Assembly: GCA_946803715.1 (NCBI GenBank)
Contig: CAMPET010000036.1
Span: 145,635-166,055, forward strand
Direction: 5' to 3'
DNA from: Beroe ovata
Taxonomy: Eukaryota > Ctenophora > Nuda > Beroida > Beroidae
Length of the DNA: 20,421 nt
Part shown: positions 11,027 to 20,379 of the stretch, in pieces
Position numbering within the stretch: position 1 is the stretch's first letter
How the letters are laid out: each line of letters opens with the position of its first letter
Position numbers and translations under genes: made by a program
The notes under the pieces: model-generated
The model's database searches: none
Told to the model about the DNA's origin: nothing
What the model saw: only the letters and a program-made list of their open reading frames with translations

Positions 11027-11883
11027 GCTGTGAGCTATATAAATGCGTTTTTGATGAATTTGATTTAATATTCTATTGTGTAAAAATATTAAGGCCAGCT
11101 TTTAAACCTCTCGATATCATGAATAGGAATTGTACATTTTAATTGCATCGAAACAATTTCCAAATTCCATTTTTCAGAAAGATATTTGTGTATATTTTAG
11201 ATGTGAATTTATTTATGATAATAATGGTCCGTGTTTCGAAACATGTCTTTGATGATCGAAGAATAGGAAATTGGTTTCATGAAATTGAAAAAACCTGCTC
11301 CAGCATCTGGGTAAGATATTGATGGAAGCTGTACAGCTAATCGATAGACTCAATCTATCAGTCAGTTGCCCCTGATTCGCACACGCAGCAGCGCGCCCCA
11401 GATTGGGGTCAACCCCCCCACCCGAATTGCCAGCATATGTCATGCGGGCTGAGGCGCTCAAAACAGTTGCCGGATAACGTTAAATGCTGCGCATGCATAA
11501 CACTAAAACTGTGGACAGATACTGAGATAAAATCTGAGGTCTAAAATCTGAGGTCTAAAATAACTATACTGCATACCTGAATAAGTCACTGGCAGCCTCC
11601 GATAACAATATTCTGGAAATTTAATTTCTGTACTGCATCGCGCACGGGAAATTGGAACCTGCATCTGACAAGTGAACAGACAAAGTCTGACAATAAAATC
11701 TTCCCGGGCGGCGCCACTGCCCGTGTCAAGCGGCGTGACCGAAATGTTTGCGCGCAAGCAGTATTATATACTGATTTCCAGACCGTAGGTGGAAATAGGA
11801 GGCACCCGACACGTAGCATACACTGGTGTGCGCTGTGCAAATTCTGGCAGCGATTATCGGGTTCTCAAAACAGGGGACAATTC
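11027..11883. repeat. Direct duplication, copy B
   Basis: Second copy of the block at 10150-10945. It is longer mainly because of an insertion of about 80 bp near 11364-11447, which includes a C-run and CGCGCC sequence, and it has a few small deletions. The rest, including TGCATCGCGCACGGGAAATTG and the AATAAA at 11692-11697, is nearly identical to copy A. Confidence 0.9.
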
Positions 11884-12771
11884 TACAATTAATATAGCAT
11901 ATGGCAAGCCTGCGTCGTGCATAGGATAAAATCTTGTCAGTGTCATAAGATTAAATCTAAAATCAACGGGGTAAGGATCGCCATTCCCAGTTGGTATAGT
12001 TAGTGGATACGACTACTGACTACTGAGGCTCCATCACCGCCCATCACGAAACACTTAAGGAAGACTTTGACTAGGACATTTAGGATCTTTTAGCTGTCCT
12101 AACTTTCATTTTGATTTAGCGATTCCTTGTGCCTTCCTAACCAAAGAAAACCAAATTGACTAGATCGGTGTCCTATTCCCCTGTTCCTATTTCATTTCCC
12201 AAACGCTCCTCTGCGCGGCGCAGTCCTCTGACTTTTGAATGTCTATACGTAGCCGGAGGACATCTTTCTATGTGGTAGCATCATCATGTACGAAGTGGGC
12301 GTATATTGATATCTACATTTCGATGTACCGCATTACCTCTCTATGATATTTAATTTTATTGCATTGTTGCGATGTTCCGTTTCGTACTTCCATCTTGATC
12401 AAGATAAAGATTAGGACTTTCAGTTTCACATTCAATGGAAGTTTCATGACACTCGACTGCATACGATTCTATTTCTAAGTTGTGCGCTCTGTTACCTACA
12501 TTTGTCAAAATTCTCGCAAAATGGCTTTGGTTGGCTAACGCAGCACATTATCCAGATATTCTTTACCGTTACATTATAAATTTCAAATAATCATTATCAA
12601 AGCTATTAGCTTCATCAGATCGAAAATGTAACTGGTTACAATTGAACACTCCGATCTACTCCTCATTCAGACTATTTCCTTCCATCGGATAAGATACATT
12701 GCTATTCTACAGCTTCTACTACTAAAACTACTAGTGCGGCAACACCGTACTGATAGTTTCATGAGGTGACG
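11884..12771 (+). other. Upstream region of the METTL24-like gene
   Basis: About 890 bp without a supported exon, presumably holding the promoter and 5' leader of the following gene. A TATAAA occurs at 12575-12580. A minimal upstream frame (ATG AGG TGA, 12761-12769) sits 2 bp before the start codon. No clear motif cluster is visible. Confidence 0.4.
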
Positions 12772-15700
12772 ATGTTGTTGCTTCAATCACTCTGTTCATT
12801 TTCAACGACAAAAATCTCACGGAGTGTCAAGCCCTACCGCCATCTCATAATATCTCTCCTAATCTGTGTTTTCATTGTTGGATCCTATCTTCATGTGTCA
12901 TCGCTAAAGGACGTGAGTACAAAATATGTGCATCTAGGTTCCGAAAACAGGGGTGCACAAAGTACATTGTACAATCTATACATTGCCACGTGTGTACACT
13001 GTCCAGTGTTTTATAGTGTATACTGTACAGTGCACACTGCCCAATGCCCATCAATGTACTCCCCTTATTCCATCATGTTATGTTGCCAGGAACAGGGCAC
13101 AGGCACGTAGCCAGACAATTTTTCCGGGGGGGGGCCCTCGACGAGCAAAGCGAGCAAGCCACGGCAGGGCCGGTGGGGGGGCTAGGGGGTGAGGCCCCCC
13201 CGGAAAATTTATTCAAAATAGAGTGTTGTAGACGAAATCTGGTATTAAAGTTAAAGATAATATCACAGTAACAAAAATAAGAGGAGCAGAAAAGTTATGC
13301 AAGAGTGAAGAACTGAAGAAAATGCGATGATCTGAGGCGTTAGATACTCATTTGAATTGCAGAGTACATGGCTTTTATCTTTTTATTGTTTGTCGTATAG
13401 CAATGGAAATGTTTATGTAGTGATTTTAGGGCAGTGCCAGATATGACATATCCCAAGGTACTGAAACAAAAGCAGAGTATCATCTTTATATTTCAGGAGC
13501 AGGGGTCTGGGGCTCAGCCCCCAGAAGCCAGCGATTAAGTTCTGTTCAATATGAATAAGGTGAAATCCTTCAAAATTTTGCATTTATTGCTTTGTTACAC
13601 TGGAAATAAACGAGTCTTGGGGCACTGCGCTGATATAGAACGACATCACATTGCATAGAAAGTAGTATTCCAGTATCACAGGTAGTTTTTAATCAATGTG
13701 TTCCTTCAATTTTAAGTAGAAGCAGTTTAAAGTAGAAGCAGGGGTCTGTGGGAATCAATTCAGCGTCCAAAAATACATAGGAAACGATAGTACTTGTGTG
13801 AAAATACAACAAAAGATTTTCCTCGGATTTCTGATCTCAGTTTCGCTATTAATGTAAGAGAGTGACTCCACACTTTTATACTCCATTTTTGAAGGTCTTT
13901 AATGAAGACTAAACGGATACTTAGGACGTCAATTTTTCACCAAATCATCTGTCCTACTATCAGACTGCAGGTATCAACCCTTTTGATGATCATGCAGATT
14001 CCATCGGCACCGTGAAACCACGCCCAAAACACGATTTCAAACCTGTGGGAGGCATTAACTGCAAAACACGAAAATCAATGGGACGCACCAGATGGGTAAA
14101 ATATTTTTCTCCGTACAATAACTCGTAATAGGTGTTCCTGGCCTACTTTTCGACGTAGAACCCGAATCTGAACGAATTTTTGAGCTAGCTCATCGACAAA
14201 TAGGCGAAAATTCCAGTTTAACCTTCAATAAATACTCCTCATTTACGAGACAGACAACACATCAGGGAAGCAAGATAGGGTCGAAATTCGGTCGGGAATC
14301 GATTCAGCGTCCAAAAATACATAGGAAACAATAGTACTTGTGTGAAAATACAACAAAGAATTTTCCTCGAAATTCTGATCTCAGTTTCGCTATGAATTTA
14401 AGAGAGTGACTCCACACTTTTATACTCCAGGACTGTAGGTCGGTGGACTGTAGCTCGGTGGACTGTAGGTCGGGAGATTTCCACAGGGTGAACTCTAGGT
14501 CGGGGGACTGTAGGTCGGCAGCAGCAAACCAGGACTCTAGGTCGGGAGCTTCGCTAATGAGGTTTCTAACATGCATCTAGGGTATTGATTGCTGACACAC
14601 ACGATAGTATTTATGTATCAGATATCTTTCAGCGTTATCTTGGTATGTGCATGTTACCTCACCAGCAAACTAGTGTCCTTGTACTCTCGGTGTATTATAC
14701 CCTACTTGCATGTTAGAAACCTCATCAGCGTAGCTCCCGACCTAGAGTCCTGGTTTGCTGCTGCCGACCTACAGCCCCCGACCTAGAGTCCACCCTGTGG
14801 AAATCTCCCGACCTACAGTCCACCGACCTACAGTCCACCACAATACAGTCCCCCGACCTACAGTCCTGCCCCCGGGCGAAGTCCTTGAAAATTTTCATCC
14901 AATTTTTCCGGAGGGGAAGGGGGCGGCCCCCCTGCCCCCCCCTGTCTACGTGCCTGGCCAGGAACTGGCAGCACAGCTCCGGAACCAGACAGCAGGATCT
15001 ACCATACAAGATGTGGATCTTGACTCGTCACTCTACGAGGATGGCAGCAGGAAGGATGTTGACATAGTGATGAAGAGGGTGAACTTGCAGCAGAGGAGAG
15101 AGCAATGGCGGAAGGGGGGTTTCGCCCCCATCAAGAAGCTGAAGCTCACGACGGAGGAACCCCCCGTTGGAATACCTCCCTTTTTCCCTGAGGTATAACG
15201 AGCTATTATTCATATCAGATCAACACTAGACTTAGATCCGAGTAGTTTCAAAGTACATTATCTCTTTCTAGGTGGATTATAACTGCAAGTTGGACATGAA
15301 GCGTGTGGCTGGAGCGTGGATCTCCCATCTCAAGGACCCAGGTGATGCACAGCACAGACACAGGACAGACAGCTGGAACCTGTGTTTCAATGAGCAACTC
15401 ACACGACTACAGATGTTTACTCCCAGGGGGTCAGGAGCCAGGAACTGTGTTGTATACTCTTTTGGGTGAGTGCCAGTGCTGATGCTTCATTACCAATTTT
15501 TTCGCTATAATACTAGCAACATTTCTTATTCATATTGGCAGATATTTGGTGTACAATATAAGGACACCATCAGTATGTTTTACTCATGTCACAATATATC
15601 AGGATGGAACACAATTGGTCCTTCGAGGAGGACATGTTGCTACAGAACTGTGAGGTTCACATGTTTGATAGCAGCGTGGAGCAACACTCCAATCAGATTT

Positions 15701-16594
15701 GGAGGCGGGTGAGGAACCTGCACATCCACCGAGCATCACTCAGTGATACAGATGAGACGGGGGCTATGCCACTCACGAGGGAGAGGTCTGTACTATAATT
15801 CCACTTTCCAGTCACAATTCCCTGCTGTGCTCTTCTCCGCATATTGAATACGAAATCATACCTACGTCCTGCAACGTCTTCATTCTACAAAATATCCAGG
15901 GATAACTCAAATCGGGCTCCGGTAGCAAAAACACTCACTACCGTTATGAGGGATCTAGAACATCAGAGAGTCGATGTCCTGAAGATTGACATTGAGGGGT
16001 CAGAACTTGCAGCTCTTGAAACAGAATCTGACACCTTGGTGAATGGGGTGGATCAGATATTGTTGGAGGTTCACATGCACATATCAGAACATGCACACGA
16101 TTCTGCAAAACCAGAACATTTTGAACAGGTAGGGGCGTGTCATTTCAAACTTTTCCTAGTGTAAATAACTGATGTAGTTTCGATGTACCTATTTAGCATT
16201 GAAGTTGCATGTAGTCTCGACAATTGATGATGATAGAAGTACGATGCATAGGATCTTATTATTTTGGTTCTGCAGGCTACGGTAGACAAATGGACGAAAC
16301 TGTTCAAGGCCCTCAGAGAAGATGGATATAGAGTCTATGACATAAGGGCGAAAGGTGGGTGCTGGTATAGATGTCCTATTATTGTTGAGATATACTCAGA
16401 TAACCATCGTATTCATTACACAATACACGTCAAATTATAGCAATAATTACTCCCTCCTCAAAGGCACTGACAGAAATGGCAACATCATACCAAGACACCA
16501 GTACAGTTGTTGCTACAGACTCGCTATGATTAAGACACCTTACAGGGTCAAAAAACCAGCTGAAAACCTGGACGATCTTGACATTGGGATTTAA
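12772..16594 (+). CDS. METTL24: METTL24-like putative methyltransferase, type II membrane protein, seven exons
   Basis: Exons: 12772-12912, 14962-15192, 15272-15465, 15603-15785, 15900-16128, 16276-16354, 16464-16594. All introns are GT-AG, phases 0/0/2/2/0/1 all match, and the sum is 395 codons plus stop, near the length of vertebrate METTL24 as I recall it. Residues 25-42 are hydrophobic after a basic stretch and look like a signal anchor, suggesting a Golgi/ER lumenal enzyme. The core runs from about 125 to 375: a CVVYSFG strand (183-189), then EHNWSFEEDM (191-200), CEVHMFD (205-211, acidic strand end), VDVLKIDIEGSE (274-285) and QILLEVHM (302-309). These are hallmarks of the METTL24/FkbM-related SAM-dependent fold. 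The substrate is unknown. The symbol denotes family; one-to-one orthology is not shown. The start is the first ATG that gives the anchor. Intron 1 is 2049 bp because of a transposon insertion; the others are 79-147 bp. Confidence 0.88.
13085..13092 (+). other. Left target-site duplication and original exon 2 acceptor (decoy)
   Basis: GCCAGGAA, preceded by a pyrimidine-rich stretch (CCCCTTATTCC...) typical of an intron end. Before the insertion this was the intron 1 acceptor GCCAG|GAA, giving a 177-bp intron. If still used, the frame reads six residues (EQGTGT) into the element and then meets TAG at 13108-13110. Confidence 0.85.
13750..13885. repeat. 136-bp direct repeat, first copy
   Basis: From GGGAATCAATTCAGCG to TTATACTCCA; repeated at 14294-14429 with 8 mismatches by my count (about 94% identity) and no length change. 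The copies enclose 408 bp of unrelated sequence inside the hAT-like element. I see no TG...CA termini or primer-binding site that would make them LTRs. Confidence 0.88.
14294..14429. repeat. 136-bp direct repeat, second copy
   Basis: Equal in length to the copy at 13750-13885. The nested foldback element begins at its last base, so the foldback insertion or a rearrangement used this boundary. Confidence 0.88.
14429..14867. mobile_element. Nested 439-bp foldback element
   Basis: The left arm 14429-14585 and right arm 14697-14867 are inverted copies around a unique centre of about 110 bp. The arms consist of variants of GGACTGTAGGTCGG, such as GGACTCTAGGTCGGG, interspersed with shared unique blocks (CAGCAGCAAACC, GAGGTTTCTAACATGC). 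It is inserted inside the hAT-like element. It has no coding capacity; open frames of 90-147 codons through it simply translate the repeats. No target-site duplication was recognised. Confidence 0.88.
14957..14964 (+). other. Right target-site duplication; acceptor of METTL24-like exon 2
   Basis: GCCAG|GAA, identical to the copy at 13085. Exon 2 starts at 14962 in phase 0, matching exon 1. The pyrimidine-rich run just upstream (CCCCCCTGCCCCCCCCTGTC, 14930s-14940s) belongs to the transposon end, so the mobile element provides the splicing context. Confidence 0.82.
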
Positions 16595-16744
16595 AACAGG
16601 AGGGTGACACTCTAGGTGTCTTGTCCCGTGTCTGTTATAGCAAAAACAGGCCAATATATTGTTCTTGGACTCTTACCTTTTGATAACGAATGTGAAGTGC
16701 TTTCCTTAGCGGACTCTTGACAATTGTAGCTACTCTGAAAATAA

Positions 16745-16778
16745 TCTGGAATGAGTGGAAATCTGGAATGAGTGGAAA
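16745..16778. repeat. Two-copy perfect 17-bp tandem repeat
   Basis: TCTGGAATGAGTGGAAA occurs twice without interruption, in the likely 3' untranslated region of the METTL24-like gene. Confidence 0.85.
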
Positions 16779-16961
16779 TCGAGGATTACGCATATATATG
16801 TATTATGTAGTGAGTAAGAACCTTTTTACTACTATTATAGAAGTTTATTCCTCCATAATGAAAATTTCATCCCCCATGACAATTAAATACCTGTTGCTGT
16901 ATTTTGAGGGCTATTTCCGTTTGTTGCATCGATCAAAGTACACTCCAATTCACCCCACCCT

Positions 16962-17002
16962 CCGAAATCGGTGACACATGTGTCACAAATGAGTTATTTC
17001 GG
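16962..17002. repeat. Nested palindrome GTGACACATGTGTCAC
   Basis: A 16-bp perfect palindrome at 16971-16986 is enclosed by the inverted pair CCGAAAT (16962-16968) and ATTTCGG (16996-17002). It contains two opposed TGACA half-sites, the core bound by TALE homeodomain proteins in animals. It could also be the tip of an RNA hairpin or a relic of a foldback element. Confidence 0.6.
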
Positions 17003-18576
17003 TGAGTGACCTGAAGTAAGAAAAATCTTAAATTTCTATTGTTACAAAAATAAATTCTCTCAGCACGAGCTAAGATTTTCTGCGTGTGGGAAACCCGCTC
17101 CCTACTAGTGGTTTTAGGACACTGAGGCTGACTAAAATGATTTTCTGAACATCCGAATTCCGCTAATCAAGAACTAATATTTCTGTTTGAATACGTACGC
17201 CATACGCCAAGATCAGTAGAGACTGATGATTGAAAATTCCCAATATTCGACAGACCCAGCTATCCAGCTATCCGGCCGCGCAGGACCCTGTTAACATTAT
17301 TCAAACGGTATAGAACGTAAACAATGCCCACAGCTGGTTCCTGATTACTACAGACTATCCAGTCTAGAGAATCATATTATATGGGGATGACATGTTAGTG
17401 CAGACCTATTCAGCAGAGTTCAGATGCATGATGAAAGTTCAGCTAGGTTTGGTGAATCAATTGCAGAACATTGCCTGTTGTAATTGAGAACAGCTGGTTC
17501 ACAGTTGGCATATCTACATTTGAGCCTGGAATCCGAATCATAGTGGTTGATATAAGGAGAAGTTCTATCATGTTTAGCTTGAACACCGACTAAATATCAC
17601 ACTCCCTATTATTATTCTCGAGTACTGTGAACCATGAAGCCACGCTGGCTGTCCCTGCATTATGCAACTTCGGTTAAGAACCATTAAACATACAAATACA
17701 TACCCGCGTCTCATTAACAAGGATTATAATTACAATAGGCAGTAGGCACATTCATCTACCATAACTGCAGTTATGATTACCATAGAACAGATCACAAACT
17801 TGTCTTTGTAATCGTGTTTATGCTTAATTTCACCCTTTACCTATCTCTCTCCTTCTCCTGTCTTAAATAGTACAATTTATCCCACGCCTCTCAAAACCAC
17901 ACTGTCTACACTGTTTTTAGTTTTACTACAAGAATCATTAGCTGATTATGAGAAGTAGCCTACTAATACGGTCATCCCTTTGTCCTTGATAGAATGGTGG
18001 AATCCGACATATTATTTCCTAGTTCAGACACAGTGCAACCAGCGCATTGCAGCAGGCAGTACCACGCTACAGTACGCATAATGAATAATTATCCAAAACT
18101 ACTGCATAAGGCTAGTACCATCATAAATAGATGATAATCAGTGTAATGAAAGTCATGCCATCAATTCCTCCATTGACTTCAATTGACACCAGTTCACCAA
18201 ACACCGATATCCATTTTTGTCAGCCACCCTCTTTTCTCCTTGACATTACAATTGGTAACAACTCTTTATTTCCCCTGAAATTACAGTACACTTTCTATAA
18301 CTAAAACAGTAGTTGCTTCTCCTCTCTCAAATTTCATTGCTCGTTTCAGTAGATAGCTTGTCATTATTATATTATCTAAACAATAACTGCACTATCAACA
18401 CTCAAATAACAGCAAATTCTCGTATCCAATTATGAAATAGGTGAGAAAATTATCAGAAATTTGAAAATTGTCCGGGATAGGGCTGTGCTTGGTACAGCTG
18501 CCAAATCACTCACAAATACCTGTTCCAGTGTCTCACGAACTTACATTTCATCACGGTCGATGTGAGAAATGATGAC

Positions 18577-18658
18577 CACGTGATGCACGTAACATAAACG
18601 TTAACGACATCGTCACGTGACCACGTGTAATTAGTTGCGATCGCGCGCCGCGCGCGAT
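18577..18658. promoter_or_regulatory. E-box cluster and CpG-rich palindrome
   Basis: Three CACGTG boxes lie within about 50 bp (18577-18582, 18614-18619, 18622-18627). The middle one sits in the 10-bp palindrome GTCACGTGAC, the form preferred by USF/TFE-type bHLH-zip factors. Next to it ATCGCGCG-CCG-CGCGCGAT (18640-18658) is a CpG-dense palindrome in otherwise AT-rich DNA. This looks like a promoter or enhancer core, but no gene start can be tied to it on either strand. Confidence 0.4.
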
Positions 18659-20011
18659 GATAATCATTATAAGCTAATGACCCTGGTGTGATCTAAGGCG
18701 GCAGCACGATTTTTAGATGGCGTAGTTGTTTAAACCGGACAGAAATAATTGTGCATGAAGGAATGCTCCACTGTGCATGCGTTATTCTGACAGATACTGG
18801 CTGTGTTGACAATTTCATCGGTATCGGTATCCGTATTATTATTGGACGAAGAATCTATGCCTAGTGCCATGCACAAGCGGGACTTATTTCCAATCAGATT
18901 TGGATAAGTTCCACATTTCCCACGAATATTAAATATTCGCGGTAAATTATGCATAAAATACCGTCCAGACAAAATTGGTCTAAAACCCATTGTGAGTTGG
19001 ACAGCGTGATTTGCGACTTTTAAAATGGGAGGTCGGTGTATGATGATTGTTTTAAAATGATAATGTTTATTTAAGGACTGTCAAAATAGTATGAAGCTTA
19101 AATCGTGTGTTTGAGTTTGTAACTAATATCGTATCTATCAATCAGTTATCATTTGCTAAATCAGTTATCATTTGCTAAGATCAACTAGAGCCTTTTTAGA
19201 CCTATACATGATCCTTTGATCCGGTCATAGTTGCTCGGAGCCGTTCTGAAATTGTCGGTTATCTTCATCATAGTTTGATCATAGGTGTGCAGTAGTCATG
19301 GCTCGAATTAGCTATACTAAACCAATTAGAACCTATACAGAACGTCTAATGATACTGCTATCTGTTAAGTGCCAATTAGGTCCAAGTTTGATTGGGCCCA
19401 ACCTTTCATTGCCCTGGCAACTGTTAGTGTCATAACCAGCTAGTGGCAGTCATTTTGTTGTTTCGCTTGCTAGCACGCATACTGCATAGTACGAGAGGAC
19501 ATCAATCTCCTCAAAAAGTAAATATCAAGCACGTCTAACATGATCAATTTTGATCAATAACCATTCCAGCGGAATCAAAGTAGGACAATCTCCACAAAAT
19601 ATATTTCTGTGCGAGTGTTTGTGAGTAGGTGTCATGTGTGTGGGTGTGTGATGTGTCTGGTCTGTGCACTTGTGTGTTAACGCACTGCTGGTTTACATAC
19701 GTGTATACAGCATACACTGCATGACTTGACCGCCAATATACAATCGTGGTCGAATTTAGTAACTTTGCTTTATGTCAGTCAAGTACTGTGGGCCATTGTT
19801 TAGATTAATGAGGCCATTTTGTAATTGCCTCTCGGTAATGAGCTCTGCAAGCTATCCAGATAATTTGTACCCATTAATACCGGGAAGAAACTGTTACACC
19901 CTCATGCCTGATTGCCGTAATCCGTATGCTCTGTGATATAGGTACTTTAGGTATTTGTTTCACTGGAATGTTTTGCATAACCATAACCGTCAAGCTCCCA
20001 ATCCATGACAG
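18659..20011. other. Intergenic or intronic DNA without a supported gene
   Basis: Contains an AT palindrome CGAATATT-A-AATATTCG (18923-18939), a 19-bp perfect tandem (19141-19178) and a GT-rich stretch (about 19612-19678). An 86-codon minus-strand frame (18730-18990) has no recognisable domain. If the exon proposed at 20012 is real, part of this stretch is its upstream intron. Confidence 0.4.
19141..19178. repeat. Two-copy perfect 19-bp tandem repeat
   Basis: ATCAGTTATCATTTGCTAA occurs twice head to tail without mismatch in non-coding DNA. Confidence 0.85.
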
Positions 20012-20194
20012 GTCAATTTCAACAGCGATTGCTCCTGGAGATTCTCCAAGGATCAGCCGCTGATCACCAGCATACTAGAGAGCCACTTTAAAAACATTAG
20101 AATTGCAGCAACTGAACACCACCATGATGCTCGTCTGTATGCCGGGGAATTCCGCTTGGGGGAGCATATAACAGTTACTCTCACTCCCCTCTAG
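20012..20194 (+). CDS. Possible terminal exon of an unidentified gene (partial)
   Basis: After a plausible acceptor (CCATGACAG, AG at 20010-20011) the frame is open for 60 codons and ends in TAG at 20192-20194. The peptide (VNFNSDCSWRF... to ...GEHITVTLTPL) has mixed, protein-like composition with no low-complexity bias. I do not recognise a family and could not find a matching upstream exon; the frame has a stop (TGA) just 5' of the acceptor. A 60-codon frame can occur by chance in this much sequence, so this is a weak call. Confidence 0.3.
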   Translation, partial: VNFNSDCSWRFSKDQPLITSILESHFKNIRIAATEHHHDARLYAGEFRLGEHITVTLTPL

Positions 20195-20218
20195 TTGTAT
20201 CAGGATTGTGATTGTCAT

Positions 20219-20297
20219 GTTGATGAGGGTAGTGGAGGAGGGAGAGTGGGGAGAGGAGGGAGGAGGCATATATTCTGCTACTCATCCCCCTCCCCCA
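20219..20297. repeat. Polypurine tract followed by polypyrimidine tract
   Basis: A G/A-only stretch built of GGAGG and GAGAG units (about 20224-20268) is followed by CATATATTCTGCTACT and then a C/T stretch CATCCCCCTCCCCC. The two can pair imperfectly. Such tracts can form triplex or hairpin structures. Confidence 0.6.
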
Positions 20298-20376
20298 ATT
20301 ACACAAGTACAATACTCAATTATCATACTCATCACATACTTGTTAACACACAGTATTTCTTACACACGGATACTCC

Positions 20377-20379
<3 letters not shown>

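Larger units (their letters stand above)
13093..14956. mobile_element. Non-autonomous hAT-like transposon in METTL24-like intron 1
   Basis: A 1864-bp insertion flanked by the perfect 8-bp direct repeat GCCAGGAA (13085-13092 and 14957-14964), the duplication length typical of hAT elements. The right end finishes CTACGTGCCTG and the left carries its complement CAGGCACGTAG at 13100, preceded by CAGGGCA, which looks like a small duplication of the tip. Both ends have G/C runs and a CCGGAAAA/TTTTCCGG motif. There is no transposase frame, so it must depend on an autonomous relative. Inside are a 136-bp direct repeat pair and a nested foldback. An alternative left boundary at 13100 would lose the perfect duplication. 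Confidence 0.82.
16595..18540 (+). other. 3' region of the METTL24-like gene and intergenic DNA
   Basis: No supported exon. Candidate polyadenylation signals are ATTAAA at 16882-16887 and AATAAA at 17049-17054. A 17-bp perfect tandem lies at 16745-16778 and a 16-bp perfect palindrome at 16971-16986. The remainder is AT-rich without recognisable structure. Confidence 0.5.

Noticed and set aside
10544-11840. Open frames of 82-113 codons on both strands in the duplicated block
   Set aside because: They are disrupted differently in the two copies and show no recognisable domain.
13750-14429. Short LTR retrotransposon (TRIM) made of the 136-bp repeats
   Set aside because: No TG start, no primer-binding site and no polypurine tract were seen at the repeat borders.
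14304-14576. Minus-strand repetitive frame (DLQS repeats)
   Set aside because: It is a translation of the GGACTGTAGGTCGG modules of the foldback arm.
14755-14961. Proline-rich N-terminal extension of METTL24-like exon 2
   Set aside because: It translates the right arm of the foldback and the hAT-like end; the target-site duplication places the true exon start at 14962.
18730-18990. Minus-strand 86-codon frame beginning MGFRPILSG
   Set aside because: No recognisable domain, splice partner or supporting context; its length is within chance expectation.
20075-20269. Minus-strand 64-codon frame starting in the polypurine tract
   Set aside because: Its N-terminus is low-complexity Pro/Ser from the repeat, and it overlaps a better-looking plus-strand exon candidate.
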